From the NCBI GenBank assembly GCA_032821775.1, contig JAVLRN010000005.1, positions 2,356,001-2,420,000 of the forward strand: a stretch of DNA of 64,000 bases, read 5' to 3'. Each line of letters begins with the position of its first letter. The stretch's first letter is position 1. Made by a program: the position numbers and the translations under genes. Below are positions 19,642 to 32,602 of this stretch, piece after piece. Under the pieces are notes generated by a model. It searched no databases and was not told the DNA's origin. It saw nothing but the letters and a program-made list of their open reading frames with translations. The stretch is from Sanguinoderma infundibulare (lineage: Eukaryota; Basidiomycota; Agaricomycetes; Polyporales; Polyporaceae).

Positions 19642-22600
19642 ATGGTTGCCCACTGGCGCTTTTACTTTATAAGCACGGTGGTCTTTGCCTTGCTTGGTTT
19701 GAACGTAGCCGAAGTGAGGGCCATCATCGACACCCAAGTAATCATGAGCACTCCAGCAACCGCGGAACCCGAAGGATGGTCTGTCTCGCTCTCGCAAGAC
19801 TGGGAGGTAAGTGTTTGCCGCAAGCATGAACGTCGGACAGTCGGACAGAACTGATATATCCTCCCCGCCCACATGCAGGTGCTTGGCCCTTTCCCGATTC
19901 ATGCACGGGAGCAACATTTTCTCGCGCCGTCGTTTCCGCTGAATCGTGAATATTTCCTTGCTGCGTATATGACGACTCTGTCCAATATATTTGTTCAACA
20001 GTGACTGAACCCATTGACCTGAACGCCACTTGGCCCTCCTCCTACGCAGATGGTGGCTCAGTTGGATGGGCGAAGGCGCATTCTCAGAAGGATGGTCTGA
20101 TTGAGGTGTCGTATCCGGCCATCAGGTACAGGGCTCACTGGTGCCCTTCATCTCTGGCTGATGAACAGTCTTTATCAGGTGGGCCTCCCTGCGAGCGACT
20201 GAGGGTTGGGCAGCTCTACAGCATCATAGTGTACTCCGCTCGACGCTCACCGTGCACCCACCTCCGAGTTCGCTTTCTCAACATGCATCAGAACCTCGCT
20301 TGCTCGTAAATCTGGTCCAAGGATCTTTCTTTACGATACTCCCACCCACGGATTCCAGGAGTCAAGAGTTTGTGCCGGAATGGCATGCTGGCAACATATA
20401 TGCGCTAGGAAGGGCACCGCCTAACGCCGTTGACCTCCCGTACCCTCCTTCATTCGACGCGCCCACAACGTACGAGGTCGTCATTGGCGGTGATTATGAG
20501 GTGAATGCACAGAGATCGAGTTTCCAGCTGCATATTCCGATCCTGATTTCCTCTACAGATTAGACTGTTCGGCGACCCCCGTGCCATTCTAGGAACTGAA
20601 GTACCGACGTTATCAATACGTTTTATGGTCGACATCCAGGACGCAGTTTCAACCGTCGTCCGTGAAGCTTCCCACGATGTCGTGAGCGACTTCGTGGGCG
20701 GGTGGGCTTTCGGCGATGCAATTGGCGTTGGTCTGCACAGCCTTGACGGATGGTGGACAGTGACAAGTGCAACTGTTCCTGGCAAGGTTGCTGAGGTACG
20801 GATGACTCTTCTATATATCTTTCATCGTGGTTAATTGGTTTTTGCAGAACATCGTCGTCTCATTACTGCAGAATACGCGTATAGCTCCTACTCAGACTCG
20901 GATAGTACCAATAGTGTTGGATCAGAAGGCCCCCTTCCATCTCGACGAACTCGAACTCATATTAACGGCGGAGTCTGGCGATATCAGATCGGAAGTGCAC
21001 GTTACTATACCCGTGCGGCACTTTACCCAATGGCCCGCAAATGATATACCAATACCCGGGATCAAGGCCTCGTTCTTCTATGGCTCCTCCATGCCTGTCG
21101 CATTCCTTGTCATTCCTCCCGAGGAAGCGCACGATGCACCGCTACCACCTATCCTAGCTTTGCGTAAGTACTTCAATACCAGATTGCTTTGATTGATTTC
21201 AACGAGCAAGCACATTGCAGATGGCGCCGGTGTGGATGTGTTCAGCGACGACAGATTCTGGATCAAGGCCTTGCCGCGCCAACGTTTCAGTTGGGTCATT
21301 GCTCCAGCTGGGCGGACGGAATGGGTGAGCCATTGGTCGTCATCCTCGTCTCTATGCCCGTCTTTGCAACACAGATTTAGGGCTTGGACTGGCATGGTCC
21401 TAGTACGCAAGAAGCGTGGGGAGCAGTAGCGGCGCTGGGCAAGATCCTCGACCGCCGAAGTGAATGGCGCGACTGGGGTTTGGCTCCTGAGACTAAAGTC
21501 CTTCTGATGGGACACTCCAACGGAGGCCAGGGTGCGTGGTATGCCGCCGGGAGGTATCCGGATAGAGTCGTCGGAGGTATGTGATCGTTGCGCACGCAAC
21601 TTTATGTGGAGTTGATAACTTGAAACCTTGCTGTTATAGTTATTCCAGCGGCCGGCTACATTAAGTCTCAAGCGTATGTCCCATGGGTGCAGTCCAGGTA
21701 GGTGTTCACGCTGATTCCAACATCATCATGGTCTAAATGGTCCTGTATGCCACAGATCCGCTCATTACATCGACCCAGAACTGCGTGCTATCCTCGACTC
21801 GTCGCTCACTCCTGATGACAACGACCTCTTTCTCTCGAACTTAGTCCATACGCCTATTCTAGCGATCCATGGGTGGGTTGATTTGTAGTTTAAACAATCG
21901 CGCCTCAGCTGATACGTATTTGTTCTCAGGGGTAACGATGACAACGTTCCGGTGTGGCATACTCGCGAGCTAGTTTCCACGCTGAAGACATGGAACCCTC
22001 AAGCTAACGTGACGTGAGTCTCTAAACCAGCTGTACGTCTTCCAGCGATGCGATCTAGGACGATTTTGCAGGTATCGCGAGGACTCAGGCGAACGACACT
22101 GGTATGCAAGTGTGTTCGCTAACGACGAAGTCGCAGCCTTCGTGTCCTCGACGTTGTCGGGGCAGAAGGCTGCCCTCGCGCCCGGTTCGCGCACTTTCAC
22201 GCTTACTGTCGCTATCCCGAGCGACTCTGGATCCTTGCATGGGTGGTCAATTCATAGCCTGAACATTCCTGGACGGTACGTAGCTTCGACCACTGATGGG
22301 TAAGGATGTGATTGAAGCTCACAATACATATCTAGACTTGCGCGACTGGCTGTGGACATCAAGTTAGATGGGATCGCGGTCCGGACGACGAACGTCAGAG
22401 CGTTTTCCATCCGCCTTGGATCGTTGCCCGAAGATGTGAAGAATGTACCCTTTTCGGTTGACGGCCAGACGGTTGAATTGGACGAAGCCTCGTGGGACCA
22501 ACCAGACTTCTCCCTCGCTCTGGGGCGAGGGAACGGCATCTGGAACGTGAGTCGTTCAGTCTACTTCGGCCATAACTACATGGTCTAACAGTAGAGCACA

Positions 22601-23269
22601 CGTTGCAGCCATATCCCTTGTCCAATGTCGCTACCGGCCCACCCACCGGCAGGATCTCCAATGTGCTCGGCTCTACCAGTCCCATGACTATCGTCATCCC
22701 CGGCCGAATGCCTTCAGTCGAGCTGTCAGCCGCCCTGCGTCTCGCACACAATCTCAACGTCTACCACAAACTCGACGTTGACATCCTCGATGACGACGAA
22801 GCCGCGTGGAGGTTGCGGGACGGGTCATCAGGGTCGGGCAATCTGGTCATCCTCAACGTTGGCGAGCTGGGAGGTTTCGCTGCCAAGCTTCTTTCTGAAT
22901 CGAAGACGCCGTTCAGGATCAAGGGCAATAAACTACGCCTCCGCGATCGATTATTAGATGAACCTTCGACGGGAACGCTCTTCTTGCATCCCCATCCGTC
23001 GAATGCGAAGTCTCTCGCCCTCTTCGTCTATGGTACCGACACGAACGGATTGGAAAGGGCTTTGCGCCTCTTCCCCATACGTACCGGAGTGACTGTCCCC
23101 GACTGGATCGTCATCGGGCCCCAGGCGGATGAACGGGGTACAGGAGGCGTGCAAGGTGCAGGGTATGTGCAACACAAGAACTCAAAAGTGATATTGCTCA
23201 CTGACACCGATCTTACATAGGGTTTGGGGTAACGACGGCAGTTGGAACGAGGCCATGTCCGCATTCTAG
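19642..23269 (+). CDS. Secreted S9-like alpha/beta hydrolase (prolyl-oligopeptidase-type)
   Basis: The ATG at 19642 starts a signal peptide (MVAHWRFYFISTVVFALLGL, cleavage probably after VRA). A long N-terminal region is followed by an alpha/beta hydrolase domain. The nucleophile elbow is VLLMGHSNGGQGAWY (G-x-S-x-G), the acid loop AIHGGNDDNVPVWH and the histidine in EDSGERHWYASVF, so a Ser-Asp-His triad appears complete. A C-terminal region of about 350 residues contains TIVIPGRMPSVELSAALRLA and ends VWGNDGSWNEAMSAF, with the stop at 23267-23269. Multidomain secreted peptidase-like hydrolases of this size occur in many basidiomycetes; the substrate is not known. About 15 introns. The last exon has a second intact copy at about 24334-24382 (see repeats), a sign of a past tandem duplication. 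Confidence 0.82.
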
Positions 23270-23275
23270 ATTACG
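23171..23275 (+). repeat. Direct repeat copy 1 (last intron end and last exon of the hydrolase)
   Basis: About 105 bp covering the acceptor (ACATAG) and the terminal exon of the hydrolase. It recurs 1,114 bp downstream at 24284-24389 with the same spacing in the exon and only scattered substitutions. Confidence 0.9.
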
Positions 23276-23721
23276 GTAGAGTCTACAACGGAACATGGAA
23301 CCGTGTCGTTATTATTATATACAAGTAGGCGGGGCACATACGCGGAGCAGCAATTGCCACCGTGGTGCAAAATTCGTAGGCTGAACTCGGGGAAGACTCG
23401 GTCCGAGGGCTCGATGGCGGTGGGGAAAGGGGTTTGCTTTTTACTTGCTTTTTCCCTACCTCAGCGTCATCCAACCTCGTCGGCGCCGATATTTCGCTCT
23501 GTAAACGGCCATCATGAGTGTGCGTTTTTGAAATTCGAACACCGTTCACGATCTCCTGACGTCCGACTCACTAGTTCCCCAAACGTGATGACTGGAATGT
23601 CGTCACAGACCCAGCCATTTGTGCTTTTCACCAGTTTTGGTGGGGTTCGAAGGGGAAAGCGCACCTCGACGACGTTTTGCGGAGGCCTATTCGTGACCGG
23701 ATCCTCCTCGTGGAGGGAATA
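23270..23721. other. Region between hydrolase stop and NTPase fragment
   Basis: This holds the hydrolase 3' flank. It may also hold the first exons of the NTPase gene: a frame ending near 23720 encodes QPFVLFTSFGGVRRGKR-type sequence that could belong to it. The gene start cannot be fixed. Confidence 0.35.
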
Positions 23722-24303
23722 ATGGGTTACGCGAGCGGTTCCTTTCTCGTGCGCGACGAGTACGTGGCGTTCTTCAACGACCTCTGGCACGCTCGCAAGG
23801 AATTGTCGAACGTTTCTATGCAGGGTTGCGTGATTTTCGGGAAAACCGGCATTGGTACGTCACGCTCCCTTCGCTAGTCCTTCGGCCTATGGACTCATAT
23901 GCGAGCGTGTCCAGGGAAGTCTGTCCTCCTGCGGTTCTTTTTAATTCAATGTTTGGCACGCAAGGAGACGGTCTTCTTCACATCTTTCGCCGGCCAAACC
24001 TATCTTTTCGAGGAGAATGGTACTATGCAGATCGCTACATCCGACTTGGACATCGGATCCCACTTTCTAGTGGTCCACGACGACGCCTCCCGATTGTGAT
24101 CGTTGGTTGACTGCCCAAAGGAAAGGCCTGTCCCTCTGGTTGTCACCTATAGCGTTTCCGACTTGTTTTTCGTCATTGTTGTCCCATCGAATTCCTTTTC
24201 GGTCTACAACACATTGAGAATGCGACCTGTTCGGTTTCGAAAGATGTCGCCATGGTCAGAAGATGAGCTGGTCGTCCTATGCACAACAACAGGAACACAA
24301 AGT
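23722..24303 (+). pseudogene. P-loop NTPase fragment (agaricomycete AAA/Crinkler-like family), truncated
   Basis: From the ATG at 23722 the frame reads MGYASGSFLVRDEYVAFFND. After an intron at about 23855-23914 it forms a complete Walker A, GCVIFGKTGIGKSVLLRFF, followed by TVFFTSFAGQTYLFEENG and FLVVHDDASRL; the unspliced stop is at 24097-24099. A further segment with SPWSEDELVVLC at about 24240-24290 fits the next domain of the same family after a short intron. The frame then runs into the second copy of the hydrolase tail at 24284-24389, so the rest of the NTPase is missing. Full-length relatives are several hundred residues longer. I infer a truncated gene; the upstream start and any expression are uncertain. 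Confidence 0.5.
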
Positions 24304-24389
24304 AATACTGCTCATTGACACCGATCTTACATAGGGTTTGGGGTAACGACTGGAGCTGGAACGACGCCATGTCCGCATTCTAGATTACG
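24284..24389 (+). repeat. Direct repeat copy 2 (duplicate last exon of the hydrolase)
   Basis: This second copy of the hydrolase's terminal exon keeps its acceptor (ACATAG), an open frame reading VWGNDWSWNDAMSAF and a stop. It lies downstream of the NTPase fragment with no matching upstream hydrolase body. It is best explained as the tail of a deleted tandem paralogue. Confidence 0.85.
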
Positions 24390-24693
24390 ACAAGAGGTAT
24401 GTAAGGGGTGATACATCACTATCGAATATACATGACACATTTAGAGTAGTACGTCGTGGTGTTGGTCGTGCGCGGTGCGTGGTGGATTCGTCAGGGCTGA
24501 CCCGTAAGCAAAGTTCGAGCCATCACTTGTGCCTTTTGTAACAGTGCGAGAGGGGAAATCTTGTTACAATACAGTGCAATGAGAACACAGCCCAAAAGTG
24601 AGAAAAGGAGGACGAGCGGAATATATATCACAGATAGCGAAAGCGATAGCAAGATGTTGGGGATGGCTAGGGGCGCAGGAAAACACGAATGCT
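24390..24693. other. Intergenic region between the duplicated exon and NOT1
   Basis: About 300 bp of AT-richer sequence, mainly the 3' flank of the minus-strand NOT1 gene. Nothing else is recognised. Confidence 0.5.
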
Positions 24694-27600
24694 CTAGGAT
24701 TGGAAGATCGATCTCGCGACCTAAAAGGAAGAGTTAGTGATAGCACATCACCAGGGGATGACAATGACGCACGTTCTCGAGAAGAAGGGTGACCTCGGGA
24801 GCGATGTGGATGAACTCCTGGTTCCAGAAGTTGTACTTCGGGTTGCGCAGCAGCTCGATGAAAGTGACGAGGGCGCCCCACGGGTGCGGACGGTGGACCA
24901 GGAAGCGCTCCAACAACACTCTCGTCATGACCTCCCTGAACTGGTCGACCTGAATGTCGTGGAAGAGGTACAGCATCAAGGAGCTGAACCAATGCGTGTG
25001 TGCATTGGGGTAGCGCAGGTGAAGGACCATTGCGCCGAGCAAATGGTGCTGACCTATTATTTAAGTTAGCGAAAGTACGCATCGACAAAATGCAGATGGC
25101 ATACCTTCAACATCAAGGTTGGTCGCCAAGTAATGCAGAACGACGACACCAGGGTCGGTCGGTACGAAGATCGCGCCTCCACTGCGAGCCCTCGCCTGAG
25201 CCACAGATGATACTCCAACGTACATCACGAGCGAGTTGATAAGAGATAAGTTGTAGGTCTCGACAGTACTCTCCTGAGCAGGAACGCGCAGGTGATCCTT
25301 GAGCGACGACAAGAACGTAGACTGCGGACCCCTGTTCAACAGGTATTGGTCGAGGTACATTCTGAGGTCTCCGGCTCTAAGGCTAGCCGCAAAGTCGGAG
25401 AGAATGGGAGGGATGGGTCCCATCTCGGGGATCGTCTCGAAGTCGATGTCCCGGAGATGGGGGTCGGGCAGGACGACGTTGGGAGGGTATGCGCTAAGGA
25501 CGATGTTACGGAGTTGGATGCAACGTGGGGGGATGACGTCGCAGATGGAGAAGTAGTACTCGCTGAGGAACTCGGGGAAGTCGTGAAGGAGGACAAGGAG
25601 AAGGCGAAGAGTGCCTCTGTAGAGATCGCGGCCAGCGGGCTGGAGGTCCGCAGTTTTGAGGAAGGGCGCCAGGAACTTGAACAGCGACAGCAGAAGCTTG
25701 TAGAAGGCAGACCATCCCTACGACAAACCATAAGATGTTTATCATTATAGTCAACGATGGAGACGTTACCTCGCGATTGTCGGACAGAAGCAATTTTGGC
25801 ATAAAGAGGCGGTGGGAGATCAGGCTCATCCACGAGAAGGAAAAACCAGGGAAGTACGTAGGCTGCAGCGAGCTGAAGGTATCACTGTATTGACGTTAGG
25901 ACGCGCAATACAAGAAAAAGGGGCAGGTAACACTTACCCGATAGCAAGCAGGAGCTGGAAGTACGCAGAACCTAAACCGGCCTCGATGGAATGGAGGTCA
26001 TTGAGGAGGCTGGAGAAGAACCGGAAGAACGGCTTCTGCTGGAAGATCGGGCCCTGCTCCTCGTGCATGTTGGCGAGTACAAGCACGAAAATGGACAAGA
26101 TCTTGGTGAGGTAGTGGACTTTGGCCTGGTCGTTGTTGACGCCGGACGCATCACCGTGGTACTTGATGATGTACACGATCAGACGCGACATAGCGTCGAG
26201 CGCCTGGAACGCAAAGCCAAACTCCCCGGCGTTGACGTGCTTGAGGTAGCTGTTAACGCTCGATTCCGCGCAGACTCGGAAGAAGAATGAAGAAACATCC
26301 TCTGCCTTGAGGATACCCTGGCGGGTGAGCTGCGTGATGTACGGGACGAACGACTTCTCCGGCGAGTGCGACCGCTGGTAGATGCTGACCCACTGCTGGA
26401 ACCAGATAAACAGCTTCTCCCGCAGGGTCTCCGTCTCCGGCTTCGCAGAGGGCTGACGACCAGGCTGGGTCTCTGCAGCCGGGGTCGTGGCGGTTGGAGC
26501 CGTCCTGCGAGGAACGCCGCGGAGGTCATCCAACAACCGGCTGGCCCTGAAAACATCATCAGCACGATGCAGTGTCAACTAAATTGAAGAGCACTTACTC
26601 ATCGTTCGTCTTACCCGCTTGCGCCAACTGGTTGAGAACCTCGAGCGAATACGAGAACTGTCCTTGCGTTGCGAGAGGCGGATCGGACGCAAGACACTCT
26701 CGGATCAAGCCAGCAGCGAAGTTCTGCAGGCTGGCACGAGGGTCCGAGTAGAGCAACTTCGCCAACTGCTGGTCCTCCTGCGAGATAGTGACAAGACCAC
26801 TGCGCAAGAGGGTGACGGTGACGGGAACGTTGAACTTGCGCTCGTCCTCGGCGTAGATCAACCAAGTGATCGCCTCCCGTGCGACTTCCTCGAACGAGTG
26901 GCAAAGTTGGTCGAGCAACGCGACATAGATCTCGCGTCCAAGTTGGGAAGGGGTCTTGTACAACAATTGGACGATCTTCTGTGACATGAGGAGCGGAGTA
27001 CGGGAGCGGTCGAGGGAATCGGCGGCGATGAAGAGGATTTGACGAACAATGTGTCGGACTTCGTGGGTGGGGGGTAGCGCGGCAAGAGAGGTGATCGGGA
27101 GCTGAACGAGTACGGCCTCGAGGTCCCGAACCAGAGCCTGTAGACAGTCATGAGCGGTATCCCGGACTTCAGTGTCCGCGGTGCTTACATTGAAACGCTC
27201 CATGGCCTCTTGAGGACGCAGCAACGTTTGACCAGGCTGCTCGGGGGCGGGTGAAGGACTGTAGAGGGAGGACATTTGGTCGTTGCGGGAGTACGACGCC
27301 GTCGAGTTGGGGCGGCTGGTGAACACGCGTCGCTTGGGGTCCATGCCTAAATGATGTTTGTCAGTTAACGAGGAACAAGGTAGAACAAGTAGACTCACTG
27401 AAGTCCTCGTAGACGGCGGCTTGGATCGGCTGAACGCCCGTCGGCTTGATGCGTAGCGGATCAGGCAGAGAACCAAAAACATTCGACTGAGCTACCGAGG
27501 AGTCCCAGAAGGGTTGACCAGGTCGTGACTATATGCGCTGTTGAGCAGCCGGGTCTCAAACTCGGCACCTGCAGAACTCACCTCTCTGTGACGTCTACGC

Positions 27601-30600
27601 ATTTCGTACGCAGTGGCGAAGCCTTCATCGACGTCGATCACGGCACGGTCCATAGCCGCCTTTTCGATAGCCTGGCAGGCCAGCTCGATATTCTCCTGCA
27701 CCAGCAAGAAGATAACTTGGTCGGGCACCATCTGCTGTTGACAAAATGAGACCATCGAATGACGAGGAGGAAGGCGCTGGGGAAGGTCGAATACTCACAT
27801 CGGTGAAGCCAAACTCGGTCAGGAACTGGCGGATGTGGCTGCCGAGGTTGCCTTTGAGCGGCTCCTTGCAGGTGACCAAAGCCAAGCTACCAGCGAGCTT
27901 CTGCGCCATGAGGTGACCAGCCTTGCGGAGCTTGTCCTCGTTGGGCTCGGTGACAAAGTCCTTCGCGACTAGCTCGCGGGTAGATATGCCGGCGATAGTG
28001 ACGGAGCGCTCGACAACGGGGAGGATGATCTGGCCGAAGTGTAAACAAAAGTATCCAAAAGATAATATATAGAAATCAATCTCACCTCGCGGACAGCACG
28101 GTCGATAGCCATCTGCACCCCGCGCTTGAATGTCGGGTTCGTGTTGAGAGGGGCGAGTTGCGGGTTGAAGGTGACGTGGGGAAGGATACTGGACAGGATG
28201 TTCTCGATGTGGGCACCGAGGACGCGTTGTGAGTCGGAAGGACTGGTAGGGCCTAGGGGTATCACCTGAGCATCTGTTGGCGCTTGCGCTGTTGGGTCGT
28301 ACCCACCCATAGGCAGGGAGTCGATGTCACTGACGTAGTCAGGGAGGGGAGGACCGGTGAGGGTGTCGGAGAGGGGGCGGTTGCGGAGGATGGTGGTCGC
28401 CTGCACGACATCAAGGTCGATATCGAGCGCCTTGCAGAGCATCTCGATCTCGAACTTCAAGTTGAGCTTAAGCTCGGCGAAGTGGTACAGTTCGGTGAGG
28501 AGGCTGATGACGGCCATCAACCAAGGGTTCGGAGGACGAAACACCTTTGAGCGCGAGGCGGGTTCAAGCGTCTTGCAGACGAAGGGGATCGCGACTATGA
28601 GCCTGTTATTGTCGTAACCTTCGATGAGAAGGTCCTTGAACGACAAGTTCTTATGCTTGATTGGACGGTCCATCGCAAGCGTGATGCTGCCCAACCACGA
28701 ACCGACGTTCTTGAGGATGGCGCGCTCCGAGCCAAGTTGCTGTGTCTTCTCCGAATTGAGAAGCGCAGCAGACTTCACCAGGGTCTCGTGAAGGATGAAC
28801 TGAAAGAGCGGCTGTACATCCAGGGCGTCTAGGAACCGAAGGTACAGTTGGTGGTTGTTGGGCTCGGTGCTGACACGTTGGTCAACAAGGTAGTTGGCGA
28901 ACCACCGCGAGTATTCTTCCTGGAAGTACCCCTCCATCTCCGCCAGTTTCGACTCGAAGTTGGAGGGCGCGAGATTGTTCACAATGAACAAGATTCTGTC
29001 CGACACCTCTTCCGGCGGTATCTCAGGTTCGCCTTCGAGCCGGTCCGGCTGGATGGTCGTGAAGATCGGCGGTGGCTCAGCCATCGGCACTGCCGACAGA
29101 GTCCGCAGATCCGCAGAGCTGCTGGCGCCGTCTCCGTTGGCGAGAGCGCGTTGGATGCTGATAGCGAGCTCGGGGCGTGCCTCGAGTAGGTGTGGGATCT
29201 TGAGCAAGGCCTGGCACAGCGGCTGCCACTCAGACAAGCGCGACTCGAAGCGGGAGAGAGCTTGGATACCGAACTTGAAGAGATTTGTCTCCGGAAGGCA
29301 GTTAAGCGCATCAAGAACATAGCGGATGGCGATACCGAGGGGGATGAAATCGACGAGCTGGAATTGGATCAGAGAGCCGAACAGGTACCCAGTCATAGCA
29401 AGCTCCCGGTGCGGGTAGTAGGACTGGAAGAACTTGTACTCGTCGAACAAGAAGTGCAGCATGCATGAGAAGATCTCATGGTCACGAGGGTTGGCGGAAG
29501 CCTTGTTACGCTGCAACAGCTTGATGACGTCGTCGATAGTGATCTGCTCGTCATACATCTGCTTGTAGATGCCGTCGACCTCCGTCTCGATCTCGGCGGA
29601 GTACGTGACCACAGTGAAACCTGGCTCCGCATCTGATCCCGGGACCAAGTTCATAAGGCGTGGGTGGATCTGCAAGCAAGCGTTTCGGACTTCAAGACAG
29701 TAGTCCACGTCGTTCTCGTGCATGATGCCGGAGCTACAGGAAAATGAGATATCATCCGAGGAAGAGATGCGAACAGCACGTACCTGTTGCGCAACACCCG
29801 CAAGAAGATCGCGATGGTCTGAGGTGAAAGCTGCATGGTGCGAGGCTCGACGGGAGGATCCGAGACTCGGACCGTCTTCTCGCTGTCCATCTTGAGCTCT
29901 AAGAACGCGATTACAGAGTGCAGAAAATCCGCCCCGTGTGCCGTGACATTGTCGGCGAGCCACTTGTCCAAGTTCAGATACTCGCGGCGAGAAGCCAACG
30001 CGGCAACATCCAAAGCGAACTTGAATGGCCGAACCTCGAGTAAAGCATCCAGAATCTGCCATGGCGTGAGCCAGGGAAAACACTGACCAGAAGAGATCCC
30101 TACCTTGAGGTCTTGCGCCACGTCTAGTATCCTCGTAATATTCAGGTTGCTCTCGTCGTAGAAGTCCCGGAACGCGTTCGTGAGGTAAGCAGGCTCAATC
30201 TGCCAGATCCTCATGAACACGAGCTGATGGTTCGGGTGACCGGCAAGGAACATAGCGAGGAGTCGTTGGGTGTACTCCAAGCGGATATCGTTCCAGGATG
30301 ATTGCTAGGCAACGATCAGGGAGGAATTGGAGAATTGGCACAAAGGTCTCACCGGAACTTGCAAAAGACCCATATGTACAAGCTCTGCGCTGATCTTGAC
30401 GGCCTTGTCCAGCATCTCGCGTACCAAATTCGTGACCTCTGTGTTTTTGGAGTCGGCTGCCTGAACCAACACCTCGAACAAGTCCAGCGAGTTCCAAGTG
30501 TGCCCCTGCACGTTGGCGGCCAGCGACTTGATGGTGGGGCTCGCACCCGCAACATCCTCGACAGTGACAATCTTCCGACCTGGAAGGTTGACGAAGTTGA

Positions 30601-31967
30601 ACGTGTCGGCAGGGAGGGACAACAGCGCATCCAGTAGGCGAAGTTGATACTGAGTGTTAGACCAGAGTGTCCAGAATCCAGTGACTGCGTGGTGCTGCTC
30701 GTCGCGGGGCGTGTTCATAAGGATGGCAATCAGGAGCTTTAAAGTCGCTGTGTCGACACCCTGCCTGTCGGGAATATCGAAAGCCTGGATGGCAGCTGCC
30801 CAATTGAGGCCACCATTCTAAGAAAAGACCTTGAAGTTAATGCAGATCTCGGCAGGCACGATCAGAGACTCACGAAGCTGCTCAGAGCCCTAACAACTGC
30901 ACCAACATCAGGCAGCAATGTTCCCTCCGAAGCGAGCCGCGCCAAGGAAGTCACGAGGTCAACGACCTGAGTATCGGTGGGAGGGTTGTTCTCGTTGATC
31001 CCGAAGCGTATCAGAAGGGAGCGAACAGCGTCCGCATCGCTGGTAATCTCAGGCCCAAGCTGGACCAACGCTTGGACAACAGAGGTACCAGGAGGAAGAC
31101 TGCGGCAGAACGGGGGATTAGTGTGTGCACGATCAACGACTAGATGAAAAAAAAACCTCAGGTTGGGAAGGATGCGCTGCAGTATTGGAGAGACGATTTC
31201 CGACCCATATTTCGCCTGAGCGGCAATAATGAGAGCTTGTCGCTGGGTGGCATCCAGGATTGGGGCATCGAGAGGGGGTTCGGCAAGGAGGTTCGACAGC
31301 AGCTTCGCAACCTGGTTGGGGTTCAGATCGGCGTGGTCGAAAGAAGGATGCTGGCACAAAGCCAAGACAGCATTCTCGAAGTCCACGCGAATCACAGTTG
31401 CTGCTTGCGCTACAAGCTCCTTCCGAGTGGGCGCAGCCACGATGGAGGACGCCAAGATGAGCCTCTCCAGCGGACGAAGCCCAACCCTGTCGGCGAACTT
31501 GACAAAGTCGAAATTTCGGAAGACGTCTCCTTCTCCCCGATCGATACCATCTCGAAACCTGTCTGCGAGGAATGGATCGCGTGCGAGGCGTTGGGTCTCC
31601 TGGACGAGCAAGCGAAATGTGAGGGCAGAGGATGGGTCGAACGCGGCAGGGGATGAGGTAGAGGTGAGTCGGCTGAGGGAGTGGACGATGAGACGGCGGA
31701 TGAAGTGGAGGTACGTGTCGATTCCATGCTGCTCGGACAGCTGCACACGCGTAAATCATGGAGGTAGGATCCGAATGAGCCGCATTCTCGGCCGGTCCAA
31801 GAAAGAACGCTACTCACCGAACGTATCTCCACCTGATTCCGTTCAAAGTTCTCCTCCGTGAGGGTCGAGAGCAAAAAGACGATCTGTGCTTTGACGATGG
31901 TATGGATGTTGGGACTGGCGGTGCCGTCCATGGCTGGCGTGCGAGCCCTGGTTGAGGCCTCCGTCAT
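24694..31967 (-). CDS. NOT1: CCR4-NOT complex scaffold subunit NOT1
   Basis: NOT1 is the scaffold of the CCR4-NOT deadenylase, which shortens poly(A) tails and represses translation. The N-terminus after ATG 31967 (or the in-frame ATG 31931) has NIHTIVKAQIVFLLSTLTE. A HEAT-repeat N-terminal part lies at about 31.7-29 kb. The MIF4G-type CAF1-binding region is at about 28.7-28.3 kb with SFKDLLIEGYDNNRLIVAIP and FVCKTLEPASRSKVF. The CAF40-binding region is at about 28.2-28.0 kb with LPHVTFNPQLAPL and VQMAIDRAVREV. The conserved NOT1 C-terminal domain ends the protein: ERFLVHRPHPWGALVTFIEL, NPKYNFWNQEFI, then after a last intron VARSIFQS, with the stop at 24694-24696. Expected size is about 2,100 residues, normal for the family. 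Many introns; exon ends are by eye. Confidence 0.95.
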
Positions 31968-32602
31968 CCGTCGACCGCCGAGGCCACCACCAGAAGCCGT
32001 TTTGAAAGAGTTGAGGAGAGGGGTAGGAAGAGCCTGGAACAAGACAGACCGAAGTCGCCTTGAACAGCGAGCAGAGATCCTTTTACAGAACGAGCCCTCA
32101 CCAATGCACGCCCAACCCCTTTCAAGCTCCGCCCCAATTCTCCTCCCCCCTCCTCTCGACGATCTTGTCCCCCTCCTCCACGCCCATAGCCGTCTGCCGA
32201 TCTGCAATCCATTGCCGTCGTTCTCTCCACAACCTGATCGGTCTTCATGCTCGTCTGCTCGTCCCCAAGACCCGCGGAAATGAACAGAATGCCTCCGCTA
32301 CAGTAGCTCTAGCGCGCGCTCTGACCGGGGACGCGTGGGCCGTGAGTGCGATCGTTTGACTTCGGCTTCATGCAAGCTTCATGCCATTACGTCCCCACTG
32401 GTCCTGTTCCGCTCGCACATCGAGAAGCCTGCAGATGGCATGCTAGACTGAGCGTCGCAGCACCCTTCCTCCCTCTCCGCACGACGCTCCTGCAATTTCG
32501 TACCGTCACTCGTAGTATTACCCCGAGGTGAGCAATAGTTATACACTGTGCTTTCCATGCGTAGCTGACACTATTTCTCGAATCTTGGGGGTGTGCAACA
32601 GT
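31968..32602. other. Divergent intergenic region between NOT1 and the 191-residue protein
   Basis: About 630 bp holding the promoters of NOT1 (minus) and of the small gene at 32603 (plus). The NOT1 frame stays open upstream to about 32207 without recognised homology, so a longer N-terminus is possible. No other gene is seen. Confidence 0.45.
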
